From the NCBI RefSeq assembly GCF_018860425.1, contig NZ_JAHKPI010000002.1, positions 82,158 through 146,157 of the forward strand: a DNA stretch of 64,000 nt, read 5' to 3'. Within the stretch, counting starts at the first letter, position 1. Each line of letters begins with the position of its first letter. The notes under the pieces are model-generated. The model did no database searches. It was given only the letters and a program-made list of their open reading frames with translations, and was not told the origin of the DNA. Shown in pieces: positions 56,599-64,000 of this stretch. Made by a program: the position numbers and the translations under genes. The DNA comes from Marinobacter sp. F3R08. Its GTDB lineage: Bacteria > Pseudomonadota > Gammaproteobacteria > Pseudomonadales > Oleiphilaceae.

Positions 56599-57621
56599 AT
56601 GAACAAAACTCTTATCAGCGTGCTGTTTCTGGTGGCCTCAGGGCTCGCTTCTGCATCCCAGCTCGACTACCCCGAGCGCAATGGCCAATTTATTGAGCGA
56701 GGTGAAGAAGGCTGGTTCTGGTATGAGCCCGTACCAGAGGAAGAAGAACCGGAAAAGAAACCCGAGGTGAAACCGCCCGAGCCGTCCGTGGAAACCCTGG
56801 CTAAACCAAAGAAGCCAGAGCCGACACCAGAGCCAGTAACCGCGCAACCACCTGCACCGCCTGCAGCGATGAGTGCTGAATGGTTTCGGAAGAACATCAA
56901 AAAATACAAAGACCAGGCCTGGGAGAACCCAACCCCAGAGAATGTAAGTGCATTCCTTTACGTCCAAAAGATGGCCATGAACCGGTCTGCGAATTTCGCG
57001 GATGTCTGGAAGCAAGTTGTGTCTACCGACCCCATGCTGGACGCCAACTCCACTGCTCCTACAACTACATCTGGAACGCTACGGCTCAAGGCTGAAGCCA
57101 ACAGCGCTCGCAAAGACCTTCTGACAAAAATGAAAGACAAGGTTGGCCTGATTTTCTTTTTCAACGGATCGCAATACTCCATGGAGCAGGCTCGCACTCT
57201 CGACGCGATACAGCAGCTCTACGGCATCGATGTATTAGCCGTCTCCACGGATGGTTCAACTCTCCCCGAAGACGCTCTGGCGAAGGTTGTAATGGATCAG
57301 GGACAGTCGCAGGTCATGGGCGTCAGGCAAGTTCCTGCCACCTTCGTTGCGTTCAATGACAACACGACCAAGCCCATCGGGGTCGGCATGTTTGCTCGCC
57401 CGTTAATGGAAAACCGAATTCTGCTCGTTGCACAAATGAATGGAGCGATCTCCGATGAAGAGTACATGGCCACCCAGAAGCAGTTGAAAAAAGAAGAAGA
57501 CCTCATTGGAGCCGTCGCACCTAATGCGTATGCCAGCGTTAAACCAGATCAGACGGATGAGGATGGGTTTATACCAGCCCCTGAATTACTGCGGATTATC
57601 AGACAGGAGACTAACAAGTGA
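56599..57621 (+). CDS. traF: TraF, conjugative pilus assembly protein
   Basis: A 340-residue protein. Signal peptide to ASA. GEEGWFWYEPVPEEEE matches the GWFWY start of mature TraF. A Pro/Glu/Lys-rich stretch (45-90) follows, then a thioredoxin-like domain with cis-Pro VRQVPATFV but FFFNGSQYS where a CxxC would stand, so it is not redox-active itself. It acts in the periplasm in F-type mating-pair formation with TraH. It overlaps traH by GTGA. Sits after a long promoter region. Confidence 0.92.
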   Translation: MNKTLISVLFLVASGLASASQLDYPERNGQFIERGEEGWFWYEPVPEEEEPEKKPEVKPPEPSVETLAKPKKPEPTPEPVTAQPPAPPAAMSAEWFRKNIKKYKDQAWENPTPENVSAFLYVQKMAMNRSANFADVWKQVVSTDPMLDANSTAPTTTSGTLRLKAEANSARKDLLTKMKDKVGLIFFFNGSQYSMEQARTLDAIQQLYGIDVLAVSTDGSTLPEDALAKVVMDQGQSQVMGVRQVPATFVAFNDNTTKPIGVGMFARPLMENRILLVAQMNGAISDEEYMATQKQLKKEEDLIGAVAPNAYASVKPDQTDEDGFIPAPELLRIIRQETNK

Positions 57622-59087
57622 ATAAGCGTATTTCGAAGCTGAACGTTTTAGCCGGAGCAACCCTTGCGGCCACTTCGATTCTGGTATCCGCACCGTCATC
57701 TGCAGGAATGCAAGATCAGATGGAAAGCATGTTTGGACAGATGGCCAACGCTACAGACCCGTCAGCGTTCAAAAGTAAGACACGCGGCGGTATGACGTTT
57801 GGCGGCGTATCTATCCGAACGCCTATTGTGGATCAGAACATAGCTACTTGGGTTCCTCCCAGTGCCAGCGGCGGCTGTGGAGGCATTGATATGTCAGGCG
57901 GGTCATTTTCCTTCATCGATGGGCAGGAGATCGTCAACACACTTCAGAAAGTGGCTGCAAACGCTGAAGGTTATGCGTTTCAACTAGCGTTGGATGCGGT
58001 CTATCCAGAAGGTGCTGCTTGGATTGAAACCTTTCAGAAAAAAATGCAGTCACTCAATGAGTACCTTGGCAACTCATGTCAGCTGGCTCAGGGCATCGTG
58101 AATGACACTGCAGGAGCGTTCGACCTGGCACAGAACTCTCAGAGTCGTACTGAGGCAACGATCGGCGGTGCAACTGAGGACTTTTTCCAGTCATGGAGTG
58201 ACAACTGGACTCCGCAAAATGCACAAACCAATCCTGAAACAGCTCAGTTCTACGAAGACAGTCGCGGCAACTTCGTCTATCGAGCCATGATTGAAGGTGG
58301 GGCTGTGAGCATCTTTCCGGATGGTGACAAAGACATGGCTGAGCATCTTATGAGCCTTCTGGGTGCCGTCATCGTCCCTCTCACGCCGCAGGATGGCACC
58401 TATGAAAGTTCCCCGGCCTTCGCAGGTAAGACCGGGGATAAAGTAAACATCTCCCAATACGTCTCCCCAACCTTCGACCTGGAAGCTTTTGTCTTTGGCA
58501 GGTCCGGACCGATCGCATCCTCAACAGGGAGCCCAGCACCGCTCCAGGTATTCCGATGCGGTACGAGTGCTGACGATGAAAAGTATTGCGATGAACCGAC
58601 TGTTCAGACCTCCGATTTTGAAGGCTTTGCGGAAAAGGTTCTCAAAGCGCTTGTAGGTAGCGCCTCATCACCGGGCATCATCAACAAAATGACTACCAAT
58701 CAAGGAACGTTCACGCTTGAAGAAAAGGGGATTTTCATCTCATTACCAGAGGCTCAAGGTACGTGGCTCCGAAATGTTGCCGTTAAAGCACCAGGAGCTG
58801 CTCAAGGATTCGCAAAGAAAGCGGCCTATGGCCTCGCTCTGGATATGGCCTTTCGAACTGCTCAGAAAGCGATTGATGCAACCATCGATGGTCTGAATTC
58901 GATCAAGGGAGCGCGGGTAAAAGAAGCCATTGAGAAACTTGAGACACGCCGGACGATTATTACAGATCAATACTGGGATCTTCGGGAAAACCACATTGGC
59001 AACCCCGAGAAATTGGCAAACACCTACGAAACCATCATGCGAAACACCACCGCCGAAGATGTACTGAAAGTTTCCGGAATGAAGTAA
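57618..59087 (+). CDS. traH: TraH, conjugation protein
   Basis: A 489-residue protein starting at GTG 57618 by overlap with the traF stop. Signal peptide (LAATSILVSAPSSA). The CGGIDMSGGSFSFI motif near residue 92 and the repeated amphipathic helices match TraH of F-type systems. Periplasmic and outer-membrane associated; needed for pilus extension or retraction and mating-pair formation. Length fits the family. Confidence 0.92.
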   Translation: MNKRISKLNVLAGATLAATSILVSAPSSAGMQDQMESMFGQMANATDPSAFKSKTRGGMTFGGVSIRTPIVDQNIATWVPPSASGGCGGIDMSGGSFSFIDGQEIVNTLQKVAANAEGYAFQLALDAVYPEGAAWIETFQKKMQSLNEYLGNSCQLAQGIVNDTAGAFDLAQNSQSRTEATIGGATEDFFQSWSDNWTPQNAQTNPETAQFYEDSRGNFVYRAMIEGGAVSIFPDGDKDMAEHLMSLLGAVIVPLTPQDGTYESSPAFAGKTGDKVNISQYVSPTFDLEAFVFGRSGPIASSTGSPAPLQVFRCGTSADDEKYCDEPTVQTSDFEGFAEKVLKALVGSASSPGIINKMTTNQGTFTLEEKGIFISLPEAQGTWLRNVAVKAPGAAQGFAKKAAYGLALDMAFRTAQKAIDATIDGLNSIKGARVKEAIEKLETRRTIITDQYWDLRENHIGNPEKLANTYETIMRNTTAEDVLKVSGMK

Positions 59088-59099
59088 CGGAGCATACCC

Positions 59100-62000
59100 A
59101 TGGATCTAACAATTTACCCTCTCGGCGATTCTGCATTCATTGAGCGAGTGCTCAATGCGGTTGCGATATATACAGGTCAGGACTCTTTCGCTGTGACCGT
59201 GGCCACTGCAGCCCTATTGGGTGTATTTGCAACGGCAATTCAGAGCATCATGAAAAATGGCAGAGAAATTGACATTGCCTCTATTTTCGTAGGTATCGGA
59301 GCCTACATCCTGCTTTTTGGCTCACTCACAGTGACCGTCAACATGGAAGATCGCACGACCGGTGCGTATCGAACTGTTGACCATGTACCAGCGGGTGTCG
59401 CTATTCCCACGTACCTGATTTCGAACATCGGGTTCAACATTTCGGAGGGTTTTGAAACCGTCTATTCCTCCGTCAGCACGACAAACCAGAACTCAATGAC
59501 AGCTGGGGGAACTTATGCCGACTCACTTCAGGCTTTAGTCGACCTGAGGGAAAGAGCCTATTCTGAAAAACTCTTTGATGAGGCCAATCAGAAGTTGGGT
59601 GGCCAATCCGATTTTCGGAAAAGTCTCTACAATTACATCAAAGAATGCACGATGCCGAAGTATGAGCTCGGATTTGCCCCACAGTCCGACCTCTCCATGC
59701 TTGCAATTAAAGACGCGATCCAATTCCAGAGCGAAATCTACTATACCGAGTATTATGGGCCAACCGGGCCCCAAGATCTTACATGCAACAGCGCCTGGAC
59801 AGAGCTTTCTGATACCTTTGATACGATTTTCACGGCAGATGGTGTCAAAGACACACTCAACAAGGCGCTGCGTGGCCAATCAAATCTAACCTGGGAAGAC
59901 AAACTGCAGAACTCCTCATCTGAGGTCCTGGCGGGCCTCGGCGGAGGCGGCCTCTCTGCACAGGATATGGCCCTGACCACATTGGTAGAACCCATCATGC
60001 TCGAAGCCGCACAAGGGCTTTATGACAGCTGGCAAGATGAGAATCTTGCGATTGCAATGACCAATGCAATCGAGAAGCGAAACATCGCGTGGGCAGCTCA
60101 ACGATCGTTCTTTCAAGAAACAATGTATCCAATGCTCACCTTCTTCGAAGGTATGAGCTTCGCCATTACCCCATTTATTGCTTTCCTGATGGTCATGGGT
60201 GCCTTTGGTATCAAGCTGGGCCTGAAATATTTCATGCTCGTGATCTGGATACAGCTATGGCTTCCGTTGCTGAGTATTGTGGATATGTTTATCACCGAAG
60301 GAGCATCGAATGAGCTTTTGATGGCGGGTAGCGCGTCCGGAGCGTCGGTGAACAGTATCTATTTCATGAATGCCGCTTACGATACTGCTAAAACGTGGAT
60401 TGGTACCGGTAGCTACATGGCAACGTCAGTGCCGATGATCGCTCTTTTCTTGGTTTCTGGATCGATGTATGGCGCGGCGAGTCTAGCCAACTCAATCTCC
60501 GCATCGACGGCAAAAGGTGCGGAGCAAGCTGCTGACTCGGTTCAGCCCGATGCCTTTAATATGGGCTCGTTGATGCAGATCAGTCCAGGCGGTTCAGCTA
60601 ACGCCCTGACCGGCACGACACGAACCGGCGCGGAGGGCATGGCAGGCTCATTCAACCTGTCAGGTGGAGCTGCTGCGAGCGTTCAGTCTGCACAACAGGA
60701 GCTGAGTGCAAGTAATAGCAGGTTCAACGAATCATTCGGCACGGCACTGACGAACTCATCCAGCAGTGGTGAGGCCTCGAAGCTACTGGAAACCTATGGT
60801 CAGAGCACCACGGGTGCATCAGGGACCGTCGCGACAGCCGTCTCAGAACAAGCTAAAAGTCTCGACAAACAGTTTAATCTCACGGATACCCAGGCTGACG
60901 CAATAAAAGGTGCGCTGGCGGCAGGAGCAAGCGGTGGCGTGTCCAGTCCAAAGGGACTGTTGGCCCAAGCTGGGATTAACGGACAGATGACCGCTGAGAA
61001 TTCGGATTCGACCACGCTCGCAGCCGCATTCGCTGAAGCATTCGGAAACGTCAGTGGCTCCAGGTTCTCGGAAACTGAACGGGCAGATTATTCGCAGCAA
61101 GTGAACTCTGGCTTCAGTGAAGCGGTAGAGAAGAACTACTCCGAAGGGGCGACCAGTGCCCAAACCAAGCAATTGACCAACGCCTCTGAGGAAGTTCAAT
61201 CCTCTCAAGAATCGTTGACTCAAGCTCAGACTTTACAGAGTGCTCTGGGCTCCAGCGGTAGTGTCGACAACCGCTACCTGGCAAGTCTGATGTCCGATGC
61301 TGATAAGAAGGCACTTTCGCAGGGCCTTGCAGCTGCCGGTGTGGACGCAAGCGGCTATCAAGAAACGCTTGCGAATTTGGATATGGAGCATTCAGACACC
61401 GTTGGAATGCTTATGGCTGCCTCTGCTTCAGGTAACGCAGATGCCATTGCAGCGGCTACCGCTGCCTCCGCCAGTGCATTGGGACTTCCAATGGGAGTCG
61501 GTGACATCAGCGCACCCTCCGGGAACGCGGCAGGTGGCGTTGATGCGGCCATCGCCGGTGCTCAACTTGACGCGGTTAAGAGTGGGATGACATTTTCCGG
61601 TGGCATCAGCCCTGAAGACTTCTTTAAAGGAGCCAGAAACGAGGTTGATGCCCAATCGGGCGCATGGATGGCGGCAATGGCCTCCGACCAGGGTCAGCTT
61701 GCTCTTGACGGCATGCAGGAGCGCGCCAATCACCTCTCTGAGCTCCCGACAGCCTTGGATATGTTTGGGGCCGACGTGCGAGCAGGCACTAATGCGATGG
61801 CCGCTGGTGATAGCGCTGTTGAGGCTGCCTCTAGCTGGTGGGATGGAGTAAAGGGAACATTTGGAGACCAAATAGACAATGTTTCCAACCGTTGGGATGC
61901 GTCAGAAGGCTTAGGAGAATTTTTCACGTCCATGTCCAATAACTATGGTTCTGACGCAGGAGCCATCATGCAGGGTGTCGGGGATGCTTTTTCCGGAGGG

Positions 62001-62381
62001 CTGGAAGCAGGGATCGAGACCTTTAACGCGAGTCGGGGCGAGATGGTAAGTGCTATTGCACAAGAAGCCATGTCTACGGCTGGCCTGAACAGCCTTCAAG
62101 CAAACCTTCTGGCGGAGTCCCAAGTTGCTATGTTCGGCCAGCATTTTGCTGGGGATTCCTTCGATACAGCGCGTCAAAATTTGATCGACGCCTATACCCC
62201 GGAAATCGGCGCTCAAAACGCTAACAATATGGCCGACCTTTTGGTCAACGGCGGCGGGAATGTCGGGTTCTCAGGAGCCAGTGTCAACACCGTCACCGCG
62301 TTCAACGAGGCTGGCGGTATCAGCATGGAGGAATTGATGGATAATATTGAATATGCAATGGATCAACGCGAAGGCAGGTAA
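59100..62381 (+). CDS. traG: TraG, mating-pair stabilisation and entry-exclusion protein
   Basis: A 1093-residue protein 12 bases after traH. The N-terminal half holds about five membrane segments (VTVATAALLGVFATAI, IFVGIGAYILLFGSLTV, FAITPFIAFLMVMGAFGI, YFMLVIWIQLWLPLLSIV, MIALFLVSGSMYGAASL). The C-terminal 600 residues are Ser/Ala/Gly/Gln-rich and helical, facing the periplasm. In SXT and R391 this part recognises the recipient's exclusion protein. Length is near the SXT protein. A terminator follows. Confidence 0.93.
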   Translation: MDLTIYPLGDSAFIERVLNAVAIYTGQDSFAVTVATAALLGVFATAIQSIMKNGREIDIASIFVGIGAYILLFGSLTVTVNMEDRTTGAYRTVDHVPAGVAIPTYLISNIGFNISEGFETVYSSVSTTNQNSMTAGGTYADSLQALVDLRERAYSEKLFDEANQKLGGQSDFRKSLYNYIKECTMPKYELGFAPQSDLSMLAIKDAIQFQSEIYYTEYYGPTGPQDLTCNSAWTELSDTFDTIFTADGVKDTLNKALRGQSNLTWEDKLQNSSSEVLAGLGGGGLSAQDMALTTLVEPIMLEAAQGLYDSWQDENLAIAMTNAIEKRNIAWAAQRSFFQETMYPMLTFFEGMSFAITPFIAFLMVMGAFGIKLGLKYFMLVIWIQLWLPLLSIVDMFITEGASNELLMAGSASGASVNSIYFMNAAYDTAKTWIGTGSYMATSVPMIALFLVSGSMYGAASLANSISASTAKGAEQAADSVQPDAFNMGSLMQISPGGSANALTGTTRTGAEGMAGSFNLSGGAAASVQSAQQELSASNSRFNESFGTALTNSSSSGEASKLLETYGQSTTGASGTVATAVSEQAKSLDKQFNLTDTQADAIKGALAAGASGGVSSPKGLLAQAGINGQMTAENSDSTTLAAAFAEAFGNVSGSRFSETERADYSQQVNSGFSEAVEKNYSEGATSAQTKQLTNASEEVQSSQESLTQAQTLQSALGSSGSVDNRYLASLMSDADKKALSQGLAAAGVDASGYQETLANLDMEHSDTVGMLMAASASGNADAIAAATAASASALGLPMGVGDISAPSGNAAGGVDAAIAGAQLDAVKSGMTFSGGISPEDFFKGARNEVDAQSGAWMAAMASDQGQLALDGMQERANHLSELPTALDMFGADVRAGTNAMAAGDSAVEAASSWWDGVKGTFGDQIDNVSNRWDASEGLGEFFTSMSNNYGSDAGAIMQGVGDAFSGGLEAGIETFNASRGEMVSAIAQEAMSTAGLNSLQANLLAESQVAMFGQHFAGDSFDTARQNLIDAYTPEIGAQNANNMADLLVNGGGNVGFSGASVNTVTAFNEAGGISMEELMDNIEYAMDQREGR

Positions 62382-62400
62382 ACGTGTCTAAGTGAACAAA

Positions 62401-62430
62401 AAAAGGGGCTAACCGGTTAGCCCCTTTTTT
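62401..62430 (+). terminator. rho-independent terminator of traFHG
   Basis: AAAAGGGGCTAAC, CGGTTAGCCCC, then TTTTTT. The A-run before it makes it work in both directions. Confidence 0.93.
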
Positions 62431-62463
62431 ATGCCATGATTATTTCAAGAAAAGCTTATCAAT

Positions 62464-62781
62464 TTATTCAGGAAGCCCGTCCACTCGAAGACCAGTTCCG
62501 TCAATTGAAGGCTCGAACCCTTTCTGAAAATAACATTTAAGCTCTGGCCGTGCGTGCGGGTTGTCGTCATCTACTGATCCGCTCGGGTTCGGTCGAGACT
62601 TCGCCAATCGGACCACCATCAAAACAAAAATGACCATCATTCCCACAATCGCAAACGCGCCCACTTTCGAGAAGTCGTTCTCTCCAAGCAGATTGCCAGC
62701 AATACCCACAACAACCATAACAACTGGAATCACAAGTAGAACAAGAGCAGTGTAACCTACGAATTTAAGAACCTTTTTCAT
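62464..62781 (-). CDS. small membrane protein after traG, 105 aa
   Basis: The start at 62781 follows GAGGAGTTTGAGTG and overlaps the end of the gene before it. Two membrane segments (LVLLVIPVVMVVVGIAG and VGAFAIVGMMVIFVLMVV) and a polar tail with one Cys. In SXT/R391 the exclusion gene eex lies next to traG. This protein or its operon partner could hold that role, though orientation and length (shorter than known Eex) do not prove it. Confidence 0.6.
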   Translation of the reverse strand: MKKVLKFVGYTALVLLVIPVVMVVVGIAGNLLGENDFSKVGAFAIVGMMVIFVLMVVRLAKSRPNPSGSVDDDNPHARPELKCYFQKGFEPSIDGTGLRVDGLPE

Positions 62782-63028
62782 CACTCAAACTCCTCTTCAA
62801 CTGTTTGCGAATCAATGGCATAGCCTCTGTAAACACCCAGTGTGCAGTACCCCCAACAAGAAGCACCGCTATCGTCAGGTACCCGGCAAGCCAACCAACG
62901 ATAAACCAGCCATTCCCACTGAAGAGGCTCAAAGAGCCCAGCTGACCAGCGACTGAAAACGCCAAGACCAACAACACGCTCAGGCCATACACCGTAATCG
63001 TTACGATTGTCATATTCACACTTTTCAT
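62765..63028 (-). CDS. small membrane protein, 87 aa
   Basis: The start MKSVNMTIVTITVYGLSVLL at 63028 is preferred (AGGA about 10 bases upstream). The frame further up to 63118 contains the promoter and is rejected. Two membrane segments (IVTITVYGLSVLLVLAFSVA and WFIVGWLAGYLTIAVLLVGG). Overlaps the 105-aa gene, so they form a pair. Exclusion function is possible from position only. Confidence 0.58.
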   Translation of the reverse strand: MKSVNMTIVTITVYGLSVLLVLAFSVAGQLGSLSLFSGNGWFIVGWLAGYLTIAVLLVGGTAHWVFTEAMPLIRKQLKRSLSDEKGS

Positions 63029-63052
63029 GCCGCTCATCCTATATCTACAACC

Positions 63053-63079
63053 AGTGTATCGCGACCTGAAAAAACGCAA
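63053..63079 (-). promoter_or_regulatory. promoter motif before the small membrane gene pair
   Basis: On the minus strand TTGCGTTTTTTC from 63079, with TACACT (63058-63053) 15 bp after TTGCGT. Fourth clear member of the set (31939, 50482, 56471, 63079). Confidence 0.53.
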
Positions 63080-63115
63080 CCCCTTCCCTGCCATACCCAC
63101 CAAAGATATCTGGAA

Positions 63116-63153
63116 CAAAAAAAACCGCCAAATTCACATGAATCAAGCGGTTT
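63116..63153 (-). terminator. terminator of the flhDC-like operon
   Basis: On the minus strand AAACCGC ... GCGGTTTTTTTT, closing over TTGATTCATGTGAATTTG, which itself is an imperfect hairpin. Lies 28 bases after the flhC-like stop. Confidence 0.78.
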
Positions 63154-63180
63154 CGTGACATTCAATGAGCTAATACTGGA

Positions 63181-63726
63181 TTATGGCTTCACACCACGAA
63201 CTCGCCATTCGCAATATGGGCATCTAAGACTGGCTTCCTGCTCATACACCACATAATAGTGCGAAAAACAGCTTTTACACTTGCGCATCTCAGCCGAGTT
63301 GCTGTCTTCATGCGAACGGAGAGCTACCGCCAGGGCATGAGTTGAAGCCATATCCAAAGGTGTCATTTGCTTTGCGCGAGGTTCAGCCGCTTCGATTGCG
63401 CCAAGTTCCTTCTTATAGATCTTGAAGGCCTCAATTACGGCATCGATATCAACCCGGCTTCTCGCTTTAGAATGGATACTGCAATAGATCGCCATAACGA
63501 GTGACGCATGGAGATGGTCAGCACCCTTGGCAGTGAGACTTTTAACCTGTCTCACAGGGCCTCGCATCTCTGGAGGCTGCAAACCTCCCTGCATCTTAAT
63601 TTCATGGCGAAGCGTGCGCCGCTGCGAACTGCCGATATTGGCGCAGTCCTCAACAACAGTATTGGGAAAACCCATCAGTAACATACGCCTTGCCGAGAGG
63701 CGTAATAGAGCATGACGTGCATTCAT
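63181..63726 (-). CDS. FlhC-like activator subunit (SetC/AcaC type)
   Basis: A 181-residue protein. The helical N-terminal half (start MNARHALLRLSARRML) and the C-terminal zinc site CKSCFSHYYVVYEQEASLRC then PYCEW (two CxxC pairs) match FlhC and the element-borne SetC/AcaC. With the FlhD-like partner it forms the heteromer that switches on conjugation genes of SXT/R391 and IncA/C. The gene is convergent to traG, as expected. It begins 13 bases after the partner gene. Confidence 0.84.
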   Translation of the reverse strand: MNARHALLRLSARRMLLMGFPNTVVEDCANIGSSQRRTLRHEIKMQGGLQPPEMRGPVRQVKSLTAKGADHLHASLVMAIYCSIHSKARSRVDIDAVIEAFKIYKKELGAIEAAEPRAKQMTPLDMASTHALAVALRSHEDSNSAEMRKCKSCFSHYYVVYEQEASLRCPYCEWRVRGVKP

Positions 63727-63739
63727 GTGCGAGCGCTCC

Positions 63740-64000
63740 CTATGCCACGTTTCCTGTCTCTTGGTCAGAGATGTCTGCAGAGTACATCCGGGCCACCTGG
63801 AAAAAACGACTCTGTAGTGTGTTGTCCGACTTCAATGCGCGTCGAAGGGTGTCAGAGTTGCGCGACATATCGAACATGAACTTGTCCGCCAGCGGTTGAA
63901 CCTTCAAATAAAAGTCCGGGCCTGACTCAGCAATCAGTTCGACAACATCTGGTGGGAGGTTGTACTTGATCACTGCTTTCGCAGGATCTTCGGCGCACAC
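63740..64000 (-). CDS. FlhD-like activator subunit (SetD/AcaD type), partial
   Basis: The frame is open to the window edge, so the N-terminus is missing or starts at GTG 64000. NLPPDVVELIAESGPDFYLK then ADKFMFDMSRN parallels the FlhD segment MVKLAE..LVCHFRFD. The rest is helical. Next to the FlhC-like gene this is best read as SetD/AcaD. If the GTG were the start the protein would be shorter than FlhD, so truncation by the window is more likely. Confidence 0.72.
   Translation of the reverse strand: MCAEDPAKAVIKYNLPPDVVELIAESGPDFYLKVQPLADKFMFDMSRNSDTLRRALKSDNTLQSRFFQVARMYSADISDQETGNVA

Noticed and set aside
1..64000. CRISPR arrays, tRNA or rRNA genes, insertion-sequence transposases
   Set aside because: No regularly spaced repeats with spacers, no tRNA- or rRNA-like sequence and no transposase pattern were seen; the repeats found are leader and promoter elements.

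Overview
The window looks like the interior of a large conjugative element, either an integrative conjugative element or a plasmid, of the SXT/R391 - IncA/C type. The signature set is: ssb, a Bet-type annealing protein, a YqaJ/lambda-type exonuclease, cobS- and cobT-like genes, a DNA cytosine methylase, UmuDC, then traF-traH-traG followed by convergent FlhC/FlhD-type activator genes (the setCD/acaCD position). The host is most likely a marine gammaproteobacterium. A MvaT-type H-NS protein and the codon use fit the Pseudomonadales or a Marinobacter-like lineage, but the genus cannot be fixed from the sequence. No rRNA, tRNA, CRISPR array or recognisable oriT/oriV was found.

Layout. (1) 1-30.5 kb: a long plus-strand accessory and recombination module. 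It begins with the 3' end of a B12-dependent ribonucleotide reductase. Many small unknown genes follow, then cobS, bet, exo, DUF3150, cobT, ssb, a broken PAPS-reductase-like gene, a toprim primase-like protein, a DndC-like sulfurtransferase and a cytosine methylase. (2) 30.5-48 kb: a mosaic hotspot. It carries a MvaT-like H-NS gene, a DsbA-family protein, a minus-strand KAP ATPase block, a membrane P-loop protein, a tyrosine recombinase, an ADP-ribosylglycohydrolase, SOS-controlled umuDC, a chemoreceptor and two small fossil duplications. (3) 48-56.4 kb: a Tus-family replication-terminus protein, lipoproteins, a UvrD-like helicase and a cold-shock-domain fusion. (4) 56.6-64 kb: the traFHG mating-pair module and the flhDC-like master activator.

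The outstanding feature is an RNA-level architecture in the first 30 kb. About twenty genes have a 55-75 nt leader with the same plan. A C-rich/G-rich hairpin (P1, CCC..GGGG / CCCC..GGG) holds a loop segment A. A is complementary to a segment B just 3' of the hairpin, which would give an H-type pseudoknot. B (or B plus the adjoining CTCC) is also complementary to a segment C that contains the Shine-Dalgarno sequence and sometimes the start codon. A:B and B:C overlap, so the leader reads as a two-state translational switch. The sequences of A, B and C differ from leader to leader while the pairing is kept. A second repeated element, two short stems with compensatory changes around an AGCTG loop, occurs seven times. 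Each copy lies just upstream of one of these leaders, and six of seven follow a terminator-like hairpin, so it seems to mark the 5' ends of transcription units.

How it works together (inference): the FlhDC-like activator would switch on tra and accessory promoters. A recurring promoter motif TTGCGTTT with a TANNNT box 15 bp downstream is seen before several genes on both strands. The leader switches would then tune translation of the recombination and accessory genes one by one. UmuDC and the Bet/Exo/SSB set would act on DNA damage and recombination during transfer. TraF/H/G would act in mating-pair formation.
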